This document shows, piece by piece, positions 28,081-35,124 of a DNA stretch of 64,000 nt. Both the position numbers and the translations under genes were made by a program. Source of the DNA: an uncultured Polaribacter sp. (GTDB lineage Bacteria > Bacteroidota > Bacteroidia > Flavobacteriales > Flavobacteriaceae); contig NZ_CANMBY010000002.1 in the NCBI RefSeq assembly GCF_947496195.1, positions 372,001-436,000 of the forward strand, written 5' to 3'. Numbering within the stretch: position 1 is the first letter of the stretch; every line of letters begins with the position of its first letter. The notes under the pieces are model-generated. The model worked only from the letters and a program-made list of their open reading frames with translations, searched no databases and was not told the DNA's origin.

Positions 28081-28566
28081 TTATTTTAAAGATTGTTGTG
28101 TAAGTAAATTAAACGCGCCTTCTACATTAGCGTTTTCTTTTGCACTAGTAATAAAGTCTATAGTTACAGGTACAATTTTTCTAATTTCAAAAATTTCATC
28201 ATCGCTTAATAAATCTCGTTTATTACCAACAATGATTACTTCATCTAAACCTGAAAGATTTTTAATAGATTCGATTTCTTTATCTAAATTTAAGTAAGTT
28301 TCTTCTCTACTTAAATCAAAAACATACATAGCTGCACTAGATCCTAAAAAATACGCTTTTGGAACATTTTCTTCTTCACTTGTACCAGCTACATCCCAAA
28401 TCATTAGCTTAACTTCTTCATCTTCTATTGCAACAGTTTTGGTACTAATTCTAACCCCAATTGTACTGATATAATTTTCAGAAAATTCATTTAAAACAAA
28501 TCTTCTTACTAAAGAGGTCTTACCTACCCCAAAACTACCAATCAATAAAACTTTTTTCGCTATCAT
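28081..28566 (-). CDS. Ras/Rab-like small GTPase
   Basis: A single-domain 161-aa GTP-binding switch protein of the Ras superfamily. G1 is G-S-F-G-V-G-K-T-S at 10-18, switch I Thr35 is in S-T-I-G-V, G3 is W-D-V-A-G-T at 57-62, G4 is N-K-R-D at 115-118 and G5 is T-S-A-K at 140-143. The residue equivalent to Ras Gln61 is Thr62, as in eukaryotic Rap proteins, which predicts slow intrinsic hydrolysis and a need for an activating partner. There is no C-terminal Cys for lipidation. The upstream gene (19-base gap) encodes a longin-like protein, a fold used by GTPase regulators such as MglB/roadblock, and the downstream gene (7-base gap) a hybrid kinase. A GTP-controlled signalling module is inferred. 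Confidence 0.92.
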   Translation of the reverse strand: MIAKKVLLIGSFGVGKTSLVRRFVLNEFSENYISTIGVRISTKTVAIEDEEVKLMIWDVAGTSEEENVPKAYFLGSSAAMYVFDLSREETYLNLDKEIESIKNLSGLDEVIIVGNKRDLLSDDEIFEIRKIVPVTIDFITSAKENANVEGAFNLLTQQSLK

Positions 28567-28585
28567 TAAATCGCTTTCTTCAACC

Positions 28586-29395
28586 TTAATCTAAAATTAA
28601 GATATCTTCTATTAATTTGTTTAATTTATCCTCATCATTAAGATAAGTTCTATCTCTTAAAATTTTTTCTGCTAATGTATTCAAATTATCGGACAATTCT
28701 TCTTTAAATTCTGATGTAATTACACCTGATGTTGCAGTTGCTATATATATTGAGTTATAATTTACCATTGAGAGCTGAAATGTTTCAAATTTTATATCTT
28801 CTAAATCTTGCCCTTCTTTTTTAAATGCATCTTCTGCAAAAGATTTAATTGCTGTTAGCATGCCAGAAACCATATCTTTATCTGCAATATTACCTCTACT
28901 GTAACTACCAATTAATAAACCCGTTTTTTCACCTATAACAAAAACCTCTTCTATAACTGGTTCAAAAACTTCTTGTAAAACATCATCTGCATCTGTTCTT
29001 TTACCTTTAAATAATCTTTTTAGAATTTGAGTTAAAGAAAATTTATCATTTATGGTTTGATTTATAGATTCAGTTAATTTAGTAATTTCTGCAATAATAA
29101 ACTTCTTCACCAATTTACCCATAATTGGGTATAGTGCTTCAACAACTTCGTCTTGAGATTCTCTAATCTGAACTTTAATTGATTCTGTTATTTGATCTCC
29201 AAAATGTTCGGGGAAATTAGCTTTTAAATCATCAATTTTTTCATCTACGACAGGATTTATATTTTCACGAATCTTGTCTTTTTCTAAAAACTGATCTCTT
29301 AAAGACTCAAATTTTTGTCTATCATCTGTAAGTAAAAGTTCTTTGAGTATTTCAAAACGATTGTCTTTTTTATTATCTACAGTCGTTTCTCTCAT
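28586..29395 (-). CDS. Longin/roadblock-like putative GTPase partner
   Basis: A 269-aa soluble protein. Residues 1-135 are helical and charged, with E-V-V-E-A-L-Y-P-I-M-G-K-L-V at about 83-96. I associate that motif with a bacterial family in which this helical part precedes a sensor-like domain, sometimes fused to OmpA. Residues about 145-245 alternate strand and helix like a longin or roadblock domain: V-F-V-I-G-E-K-T-G-L-L-I-G-S-Y, the helix M-V-S-G-M-L-T-A-I-K-S-F, and the strand S-I-Y-I-A-T-A-T-S-G-V. Such domains bind and regulate small GTPases. Its start codon directly follows the stop of the coiled-coil gene (TAA-ATG), and the GTPase gene comes next. The regulator role is inferred from fold resemblance and context. 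Confidence 0.75.
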   Translation of the reverse strand: MRETTVDNKKDNRFEILKELLLTDDRQKFESLRDQFLEKDKIRENINPVVDEKIDDLKANFPEHFGDQITESIKVQIRESQDEVVEALYPIMGKLVKKFIIAEITKLTESINQTINDKFSLTQILKRLFKGKRTDADDVLQEVFEPVIEEVFVIGEKTGLLIGSYSRGNIADKDMVSGMLTAIKSFAEDAFKKEGQDLEDIKFETFQLSMVNYNSIYIATATSGVITSEFKEELSDNLNTLAEKILRDRTYLNDEDKLNKLIEDILILD

Positions 29396-29737
29396 TTACT
29401 CTTGTAACATCAATGCTATTTTTTCTAACGCCTTACCTAATTTACGTCTATCTGTTTTTTCATCATCTAAATCTGCAATTTTCTTATCTAAGTCTTCTGT
29501 TAAATCTTGAATTTTATGCTCCATAAGACTTTCTAAATCAGCCAATTTGTTTTCTAAGTTAATTACAGAATCTGATAAACTTTTTCTAGTTTCTTCTTGT
29601 AAGTTCTCAATTTTCTTATATAAATCAGAAAACTCAGTATTATACTGCTGAATATTTTCTCCAAAAATTAAATCTCTTACTGCAGCAATTCTACTATCTA
29701 CTTGATTGCTATTTGATTCCTCAGATTTTTTTGCCAT
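29396..29737 (-). CDS. Coiled-coil protein, first gene of the GTPase operon
   Basis: A 113-aa acidic protein without signal peptide or membrane helix. From about residue 38 to the end it is almost pure heptad coiled coil (N-L-E-N-K-L-A-D-L-E-S-L-M, D-L-T-E-D-L-D-K-K-I-A-D-L). The N-terminal part carries I-A-A-V-R-D-L-I-F-G-E-N-I-Q-Q-Y, a short conserved-looking segment that could dock a partner. It probably oligomerises and acts as a scaffold for the longin-like protein and GTPase encoded immediately downstream without any gap. No known family name recognised. Confidence 0.8.
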   Translation of the reverse strand: MAKKSEESNSNQVDSRIAAVRDLIFGENIQQYNTEFSDLYKKIENLQEETRKSLSDSVINLENKLADLESLMEHKIQDLTEDLDKKIADLDDEKTDRRKLGKALEKIALMLQE

Positions 29738-29806
29738 GAATTTTTTATTGATTATTGATATTTAAGCTAACATTTATTAAACTGCTGAAAATAATAGCTA
29801 TACAAA

Positions 29807-29814
29807 CAAATATA
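29807..29814 (-). promoter_or_regulatory. Putative -7 element of the small-GTPase operon
   Basis: Reads TATATTTG on the minus strand, matching TAnnTTTG, 69 bases ahead of the ATG of the coiled-coil gene. It would give a leader of roughly 60-65 nt. No TTG lies at the expected distance. Confidence 0.4.
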
Positions 29815-29838
29815 CACTAAAAAACATATTTTAAAAAT

Positions 29839-30621
29839 CTAGACTTCAATTTTTAAGCCATCGTAAGCTAAAAAAACATTTTTTGGAAGTATTTTAGATA
29901 TTTCTTTATGAAAACCTAGCTTATGACTTATATGGGTAAAGTATGCTTTTTTAGGATTTATTTCTTTGACAAAATCTAAAGCTTCTTTTAAATTAAAATG
30001 AGTAGGATGTTCGTCTATTCTTAAGGCGTTTACTACTAAAACCTCTAAATTCTTTAGTTTTTGTTTTTCTATAGAAGTAATTGATTTAACATCTGTTAAA
30101 TATGCAAAATCTTCAATTCTATAAGCTGTAACTGGTAATTTACCATGCATAACTTCTATTGGTATCACTTTTAGATCTTCAATAAAAAAAGAATCACCAT
30201 TAACAATATTAGGCATAACACTTGGTGCACCTGGATATCTGTTTTCTTTACTAAAGATATATTCGAATCTTTTTTCTAAGCTATCTAAAGTTCTCTTATT
30301 TAAATAGATAGGCATCTCCCCAATTTTATAACAGAATGGTCTTAAATCATCTATACCTGCAGTATGATCTGAATGTTCATGAGTAAATAACACTCCATTT
30401 ACTAATTGAACTTTTTCACGCAACATTTGTTGTCTAAAATCTGGACCACAATCAATTACAAAATTTTTATTCTCTAAAGAAAAAAGTATTGAAGAACGCA
30501 ATCTTTTATCTTTACTATCTTCAGATAAACATACAGGATCATTACTAGCAATCATTGGTATACCTTGTGAAGTACCTGTACCTAAAAAAGTTATTTTTAA
30601 CAGTTTTTTATTAGAATTCAT
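29839..30621 (-). CDS. MBL-fold metallo-hydrolase, PhnP-like
   Basis: A 260-aa metallo-beta-lactamase-fold hydrolase. The frame opens at 30657, but that would overlap the promoter of the divergent gene; the ATG at 30621 gives M-N-S-N-K-K-L-L-K-I-T-F-L-G-T-G and is preferred. The metal motif H-E-H-S-D-H is at residues 81-86, with G-T-G-T-S-Q-G at 14-20 and a late H-I-S-H. The G-T-G-T-S-Q-G-I-P start and D-C-G-P-D-F-R-Q-Q-M are typical of PhnP-type phosphodiesterases acting on cyclic phosphates. In Flavobacteriia these occur without a phn operon, so the substrate is uncertain. A -7-like box (30627-30634) lies only 5 bases before this ATG. Confidence 0.88.
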   Translation of the reverse strand: MNSNKKLLKITFLGTGTSQGIPMIASNDPVCLSEDSKDKRLRSSILFSLENKNFVIDCGPDFRQQMLREKVQLVNGVLFTHEHSDHTAGIDDLRPFCYKIGEMPIYLNKRTLDSLEKRFEYIFSKENRYPGAPSVMPNIVNGDSFFIEDLKVIPIEVMHGKLPVTAYRIEDFAYLTDVKSITSIEKQKLKNLEVLVVNALRIDEHPTHFNLKEALDFVKEINPKKAYFTHISHKLGFHKEISKILPKNVFLAYDGLKIEV

Positions 30622-30626
30622 TACAA

Positions 30627-30634
30627 CAAAAATA
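30627..30634 (-). promoter_or_regulatory. Putative -7 element of the MBL hydrolase gene, very close to its ATG
   Basis: Reads TATTTTTG on the minus strand, matching TAnnTTTG, with only 5 bases between box and ATG. If real, the transcript would be leaderless or nearly so. No supporting -33 element. Confidence 0.3.
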
Positions 30635-30643
30635 AGATAAAAA

Positions 30644-30675
30644 TTGACTGATAGCACTCTTATTTAGTACATTTG
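30644..30675 (+). promoter_or_regulatory. Bipartite Bacteroidota promoter of the 483-aa protein gene
   Basis: TTG (30644-30646), a 21-base spacer, then TACATTTG (30668-30675), both elements of the TTG/TAnnTTTG promoter. The ATG follows 23 bases later. Confidence 0.65.
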
Positions 30676-30698
30676 TTGTTACTTTAAACAAAGCATAT

Positions 30699-32150
30699 AT
30701 GGCCATTTCTTTAAAAGGAGATCAAAAAATCAGTAGTGTACCTACTACTAAAAGTAAAGCACTTAGAATTAACTTAAATACAGACATTTACGGAACTTTT
30801 GCTGAAATTGGTGCAGGCCAAGAAACAGCTAGAAATTTCTTTAGATCTGGTGGAGCATCTGGTACCATTGCAAAAGCAATGAGTGCTTACGATAAAGATT
30901 TCTCTGATGCTATTTATGGTATTGAGCAGGACAGACGTTATGTAACTGAATCTCGTTTAAAGAAAATGCTTGGTCATGAAATAGATCTAATAGAAGATAG
31001 ATTAAGCAGAGAAAAACACCCAAATAAATTGTTTTTTAGTTATGCAAATACGGTTACTACAATCGATTTTGCTCGTAAATTTAAAGGTCATGGTTGGGTT
31101 GGAATTCGTTTTCAATTAGATCCATTAGAAGATTATAATGAGATTGTAATTCATATTAGATTTAAAGAAACTGATGCACGTTTACAACAAGAAACTCTTG
31201 GTGTTTTAGGTGTAAATTTAATTTATGGGGCATTTTATTTAAATGACAATCCTAAAGAATTAGTAAAATCTTTTTACGATAATTTAGGAAATCATCAATT
31301 AGAAATTGATATGATTAATTTCTCTGGACCTCGTTTTATGTATGTAGATAATAGACTAATGAGTTTACAACTACTTAAAAACGGTATGACTAATGCAGTT
31401 ATGTTTGGACCAGATGGAAACAACTTATTACCTGCACAAGTTCTTTATAAGAAAAACATTTTAGCTTTAAGAGGTAGTTTTAGGCCTGTAACTAAAGTAA
31501 ACATGGATATGTTTAAACAGTCTAAAAAAATGTTTTTAGAAGAAAATAAAGTTGACGAATCTAAAACACAAATCATTTTTGAAATCACTTTAAGTAATTT
31601 ATCTGCAGAAGGTAAAATTAACGAAAGAGATTTTTTAGATAGAGCAGAATTATTATGTTCTCTTGGTCAAAATGTAATGATTACAAGCTTCCAACAATAC
31701 TTTAAGTTAGTAGAATATTTTAGTGAATTTACTAAAGAAAGAATGGCTTTAGCTATGGGAGTTTACAACTTAATTCAAATTTTTGATGAGAAATACTATA
31801 GAGATTTAAGTGGTGGTATTTTAGAAGCTTTTGGAAAACTTTTCTACAGAGATTTAAAAGTTTACATGTATCCTTATCATGACCAGAAAGCAGATGAATA
31901 TATTAATAGTGAAAATCTTAAGGTTCATCCAAGAATGAAAGAACTATACAAGTTCTTTAAAAATAACGGAAGAGTATTAGATATTAAAAACTTTGATAAA
32001 GATATTTTAGATATTTTTTCTAGAACTGTTTTAAAAATGATTAGAGATGGTGAAAATGGATGGGAAGAAATGTTACCAGAAGGAATTTCTGAAACCATAA
32101 AACAAAAACGTCTTTTTGGTTATACACGCTCTAAATTTAAAAACAATTAA
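30699..32150 (+). CDS. Conserved Bacteroidota cytoplasmic protein of unknown function (483 aa)
   Basis: A soluble 483-aa protein without signal peptide, membrane helix or recognisable catalytic motif. I recall close Flavobacteriia homologues carrying misleading labels (TonB-dependent receptor, nicotinate-nucleotide adenylyltransferase), but nothing here supports either: there is no beta-barrel pattern or plug, and no H-x-G-H nucleotidyltransferase motif. Recognisable stretches are I-G-A-G-Q-E-T-A-R-N-F-F-R at about 37-49, F-K-G-H-G-W-V-G-I-R-F-Q near residue 130 and a C-terminal R-L-F-G-Y-T-R-S-K-F. It has its own bipartite promoter and precedes an ECF sigma operon. Function unknown. Confidence 0.85.
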   Translation: MAISLKGDQKISSVPTTKSKALRINLNTDIYGTFAEIGAGQETARNFFRSGGASGTIAKAMSAYDKDFSDAIYGIEQDRRYVTESRLKKMLGHEIDLIEDRLSREKHPNKLFFSYANTVTTIDFARKFKGHGWVGIRFQLDPLEDYNEIVIHIRFKETDARLQQETLGVLGVNLIYGAFYLNDNPKELVKSFYDNLGNHQLEIDMINFSGPRFMYVDNRLMSLQLLKNGMTNAVMFGPDGNNLLPAQVLYKKNILALRGSFRPVTKVNMDMFKQSKKMFLEENKVDESKTQIIFEITLSNLSAEGKINERDFLDRAELLCSLGQNVMITSFQQYFKLVEYFSEFTKERMALAMGVYNLIQIFDEKYYRDLSGGILEAFGKLFYRDLKVYMYPYHDQKADEYINSENLKVHPRMKELYKFFKNNGRVLDIKNFDKDILDIFSRTVLKMIRDGENGWEEMLPEGISETIKQKRLFGYTRSKFKNN

Positions 32151-32210
32151 AAATCTATTTTTAATTAAACCTTTTTCATAATTTTCTGTCTTATTAAAAA
32201 ACATGTTTTT

Positions 32211-32759
32211 TTGGTAGCAGAAATCACATTAGTAGCGCAACTTAAGAATAAGCAAACAAAAGAAATTGCATTTCGCGAATTAATAAAACAATATAAAGAG
32301 AGATTATATTGGCATATTCGTAAAATAGTAGTTTCTCATGATGATGCTGATGATGTTTTACAAAATACGTTTATTAAAATATTTAACAATATAGATAAGT
32401 TTAATGAGCAAAGTAAACTGTTTTCTTGGATGTATAGAATTGCTACAAATGAGTCTATCACATTTATTAATAAAAGAGCTAAAGAAAGAAATCTAGATAT
32501 TTCAGATTATCAACAACATTTAGCTAGTACTTTAGAAAGTGATGATTTTTTTACAGGTGATGAAATTCAAGTTATTTTACAAAAAGCCATAGCTACTTTA
32601 CCGCAAAAACAACAATTAGTTTTTAATATGAAATATTTTGATGAACTAAAATATGAGGAAATTTCAGAAATATTAGAAACTTCAGTTGGAGGCTTAAAAG
32701 CCTCTTATTTTCATGCAGTTAAAAAAATTGAACATTATATAAAAAATAATAGTCATTAA
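32211..32759 (+). CDS. ECF-type RNA polymerase sigma factor
   Basis: A 182-aa sigma-70 family factor of the extracytoplasmic function group. Region 2 (about residues 20-95) includes D-D-A-D-D-V-L-Q-N-T-F and F-S-W-M-Y-R-I-A-T-N. Region 4 (about 125-180) includes L-P-Q-K-Q-Q-L-V-F-N-M-K-Y-F and a helix-turn-helix with Y-E-E-I-S-E-I-L. The start is a TTG at 32211; the ATG at 32203 is out of frame and stops after four codons. The next two genes encode a one-helix membrane protein and a CpxP-like periplasmic protein, a usual sigma/anti-sigma/sensor arrangement for envelope stress. Targets unknown. Confidence 0.93.
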   Translation: MVAEITLVAQLKNKQTKEIAFRELIKQYKERLYWHIRKIVVSHDDADDVLQNTFIKIFNNIDKFNEQSKLFSWMYRIATNESITFINKRAKERNLDISDYQQHLASTLESDDFFTGDEIQVILQKAIATLPQKQQLVFNMKYFDELKYEEISEILETSVGGLKASYFHAVKKIEHYIKNNSH

Positions 32760-32790
32760 ACCTTTTATAAATTTTAATGTCTAATTAAAG

Positions 32791-33330
32791 ATGAATAAAG
32801 AATTAAAAAATAGCGAAAATTATATCATTTCTAAGGTTGGGAAAAATAATCCTTTTTCAGTACCTAAAGGATATTTAAACAATGTAGAAAATAATATTTT
32901 CTCAAAAATTAATGAAGATAGTCTCCCAGTTTCAAGTGGTTTTGGTACACCTGAAAACTATTTTAAAGGATTAGAAGATTCTATTTTAGAAAAAGTATCA
33001 TCAACAAAAAAAGAGACTAAAGTAATCTCTTTAAAAGATAGAATATTAAAAGTGGTTCCTTTTGCTGCAGCTGCATCAATTATACTTTTTATTGGATTAA
33101 ACACCTTTGTCTTTAATCAGAATAATGAAATTAGCATAGATAATCTAACAGAAAGTGATATTGAATATTGGCTAAATAATAGTGATATACATGATAGTGA
33201 TGTTGCACTAGTTTTAGACGATGATATTTTAGAAGAAAATGGTTTTTCTTTAACAAATTTAAAAGATGAAAACATCGAAGAATATATTAATTCAATTGAT
33301 AATTCTTCTTTATTAAACGAAATAAACTAA
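32791..33330 (+). CDS. Putative anti-sigma factor, single-pass membrane protein
   Basis: A 179-aa protein directly after the sigma factor gene (31-base gap). Residues 1-85 are cytoplasmic, with two copies of a short motif, F-x-V-P-x-G-Y-L/F-x-x-x-E (P-F-S-V-P-K-G-Y-L-N near 22-31 and F-G-T-P-E-N-Y-F-K near 51-59). A membrane helix is at about 91-110 (V-V-P-F-A-A-A-A-S-I-I-L-F-I). The C-terminal part is very acidic and probably periplasmic. Position and topology indicate an anti-sigma factor, although no zinc (ZAS) motif is present. It starts 31 bases after the sigma gene and ends 6 bases before the CpxP-like gene. Confidence 0.7.
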   Translation: MNKELKNSENYIISKVGKNNPFSVPKGYLNNVENNIFSKINEDSLPVSSGFGTPENYFKGLEDSILEKVSSTKKETKVISLKDRILKVVPFAAAASIILFIGLNTFVFNQNNEISIDNLTESDIEYWLNNSDIHDSDVALVLDDDILEENGFSLTNLKDENIEEYINSIDNSSLLNEIN

Positions 33331-33336
33331 ACGATT

Positions 33337-33783
33337 ATGAATAGTAAAATTCTTACTTTAATTTTTGTATTATTTTTCTCTTTTTCATTATCTGCACAAG
33401 TAAATAAAGAAAGTAGAGAAAAAATAAAAACACTAAAAATCGCATATATTACAGAGCAATTAAATCTTACTGCAAAAGAAGCACAAGATTTTTGGCCAAT
33501 TTATAATGCTTACGATGAAGAGCAAAGATCTTTAAGAGGTAAAAATAGATATGAAATTAAAAAACTTGTAAAACAAAGAGGCAATTTAGACTCTATAAGC
33601 GATAAAGATGCTGAAAGATTAATTTCTTTAAAACTGAAAAATGATAAAGCTTTATATGAATCTCAAAGAGATTTTGTAAACAAAATAAAAAGAATTATAT
33701 CTCACAAAAAGATTCTAAAACTTCAAATAGCAGAAATGGAGTTTGCCAGAAAACTAATGAGAAAGTATAAACGAAGAAAATAA
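33337..33783 (+). CDS. CpxP/Spy-like periplasmic protein
   Basis: A 148-aa secreted protein. The signal peptide ends F-S-L-S-A-Q (residue 21). The mature part is all-helical and basic, with L-N-L-T-A-K-E-A-Q-D-F-W-P-I-Y, the L-T-x-x-Q-like motif of Spy/CpxP proteins, and a C-terminus of K-Y-K-R-R-K. In Bacteroidota such proteins sit downstream of an ECF sigma and anti-sigma gene, as here, and probably sense or chaperone periplasmic folding stress. It ends at a strong terminator shared with the convergent small gene. Confidence 0.82.
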   Translation: MNSKILTLIFVLFFSFSLSAQVNKESREKIKTLKIAYITEQLNLTAKEAQDFWPIYNAYDEEQRSLRGKNRYEIKKLVKQRGNLDSISDKDAERLISLKLKNDKALYESQRDFVNKIKRIISHKKILKLQIAEMEFARKLMRKYKRRK

Positions 33784-33811
33784 AAAGGGGAGCTTAATAG
33801 CTCCCCTTTTT
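33782..33811. terminator. Bidirectional intrinsic terminator after the sigma operon
   Basis: A 13-bp perfect stem (33782-33794 with 33799-33811), 4-base loop, GC-rich core GGGGAGCT, A- and T-rich flanks. It serves the plus-strand sigma operon and the minus-strand 64-aa gene. Confidence 0.92.
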
Positions 33812-33813
33812 GT

Positions 33814-34008
33814 TTATTTAATTAAATTCATACAAACGTACAATTCAGGTTTGTTTGCTGTGAATTGTTTTAACCAAATGATTAATTCATCAACTTCATA
33901 AGGTAATAATCTTTTTAATGATTTCTCTAGCTCTCTGCAAAACAACTCTGAATTAAAACTTACTTTAGTTAGTACAGTTTTTGTGTACTCAAACATTGCT
34001 CTAGCCAT
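33814..34008 (-). CDS. Small conserved protein, unknown function (64 aa)
   Basis: A 64-aa cytoplasmic protein that I recall as conserved in Flavobacteriia: M-A-R-A-M-F-E-Y-T-K-T-V-L-x-K-V-S-F followed by L-F-C-R-E-L-E-K-S-L and L-x-x-W-L-K-Q-F. It is probably one helical bundle. There are two Cys residues (in F-C-R-E and V-C-M-N) and no membrane segment. It ends 2 bases from the bidirectional terminator and has a 125-base AT-rich upstream region. No function known. Confidence 0.75.
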   Translation of the reverse strand: MARAMFEYTKTVLTKVSFNSELFCRELEKSLKRLLPYEVDELIIWLKQFTANKPELYVCMNLIK

Positions 34009-34081
34009 AATTTTAATGATTAATTATAATTTATTAAACGTAACAAATTAATTTTTATTATCTCAAATTTAAGCAAAAAAA

Positions 34082-34104
34082 ACCATCATTTAAAAAATGA
34101 TGGT
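34082..34104 (-). terminator. Intrinsic terminator of the 86-aa protein gene (minus strand)
   Basis: A 10-bp stem (34082-34091 with 34095-34104) and 3-base loop. On the minus strand it is followed by an uninterrupted T-run, 29 bases after the stop codon at 34134. Confidence 0.8.
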
Positions 34105-34133
34105 CTTAAAATAATGTTTAAAAATTGTTAATA

Positions 34134-34394
34134 CTAAATACTATTAGCTTTATCTAAAATTGCATTAGCTTTAGTCTCTAGTTCTGCTTTAACTTCTTTA
34201 AAATGCTGCTTAGCACTTCCAGAAAATTTTGTATTTACTTTACCAATTAAATGATCAAAAGCTTGGATAGCTTCATCTATAATTGGTTCTGCTTTTTTTG
34301 GTTCGTTTTTAGCATGTGCTACGTTTAATGCATAATCTATTACATCACCCAATACGTAGTTTATGTCTTTTTTTAAGTTTTTTATACTTGCCAT
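34134..34394 (-). CDS. Conserved hypothetical helical protein (86 aa)
   Basis: An 86-aa soluble, fully helical, lysine-rich protein. Heptad-like spacing runs through the whole sequence (I-N-Y-V-L-G-D-V-I-D-Y-A-L, A-I-Q-A-F-D-H-L-I-G-K-V). Similar short proteins occur in Flavobacteriia with unknown function. It lies 37 bases after the HAD phosphatase gene on the same strand, with its own TAnnTTTG box in that gap and a good terminator behind it, so it is probably transcribed separately and strongly. Confidence 0.78.
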   Translation of the reverse strand: MASIKNLKKDINYVLGDVIDYALNVAHAKNEPKKAEPIIDEAIQAFDHLIGKVNTKFSGSAKQHFKEVKAELETKANAILDKANSI

Positions 34395-34413
34395 AATTAC
34401 TTCTTTTAAGTTG

Positions 34414-34421
34414 CAAATTTA
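34414..34421 (-). promoter_or_regulatory. Putative -7 element of the 86-aa protein gene
   Basis: Reads TAAATTTG on the minus strand, matching TAnnTTTG, 19 bases before the ATG. No -33 TTG seen. Confidence 0.4.
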
Positions 34422-34431
34422 GGGTAAATAT

Positions 34432-35124
34432 TTAAAAAAGTAATAAAACTTCTTTTATATTATTTAGTGTCCTATATTCTAATTTAGTTGAATCTTGTAA
34501 ATCTACTTCTTCATGAATCCATGTAGTGTGAAATGGAATATGTATTGCTGATGCACCTATATTTATTAGTGGTAAAACATCAGACTTTAAAGAATTACCA
34601 ATCATTAAAAATTCTGATGGCTTTATATCTAAGTGCTTTATTAATTTTTTGTAATCTTTTTCCTTTTTATCACTCATTACTTCAATGTGATGAAAATATT
34701 TAAGCAAATTTGATTTTTCTAATTTTCTTTCTTGATCTAAGAGATCTCCTTTAGTAGCAACTATCAACCTATATTTACCATCTAAAAATTGAAGAGTATC
34801 TTCAACTCCTTTTAATAATTCTATTGGCTTTTCTATCATTTCTTTACCAATATCTAAAATAGCTTGTAATGCTTTAGGATGTATTTGATAGTTAGAAAGT
34901 TCTAAAGCACATTCTATCATAGATAATACAAAACCTTTTATACCATAACCATAATATCTAAGATTATCTATTTCTTTTTTAAAAAGCTCTTGATCTATTT
35001 TATTTGCAGTTTCATACTTAGCTAGCAATTTTGCAAATTCTAATTCTGCATCTCTAAAATAAGTTTCATTTACCCATAAAGTATCATCAGCATCAAAAGC
35101 AATGACTTTTATGTTATTGTACAT
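34432..35124 (-). CDS. HAD family hydrolase
   Basis: A 230-aa haloacid dehalogenase-like phosphatase. Motif I is F-D-A-D-D-T with nucleophile Asp11 and acid Asp13. Motif II is V-A-T-K-G-D near residue 125. Motif III is a Lys in K-E-K-D-Y-K, and motif IV is G-N-S-L-K-S-D near residue 180. The helical cap between motifs I and II makes it a subfamily IA enzyme, a phosphoglycolate phosphatase-like member. Its start overlaps the end of kdsB by 11 bases, so the two are translationally coupled. A role with KdsB in sugar-phosphate metabolism is possible, but it is not KdsC, which has no such cap. Confidence 0.88.
   Translation of the reverse strand: MYNNIKVIAFDADDTLWVNETYFRDAELEFAKLLAKYETANKIDQELFKKEIDNLRYYGYGIKGFVLSMIECALELSNYQIHPKALQAILDIGKEMIEKPIELLKGVEDTLQFLDGKYRLIVATKGDLLDQERKLEKSNLLKYFHHIEVMSDKKEKDYKKLIKHLDIKPSEFLMIGNSLKSDVLPLINIGASAIHIPFHTTWIHEEVDLQDSTKLEYRTLNNIKEVLLLF

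Noticed and set aside
30699..32150. TonB-dependent receptor label for the 483-aa protein
   Set aside because: No signal peptide, plug domain or barrel strands; length and composition are wrong.
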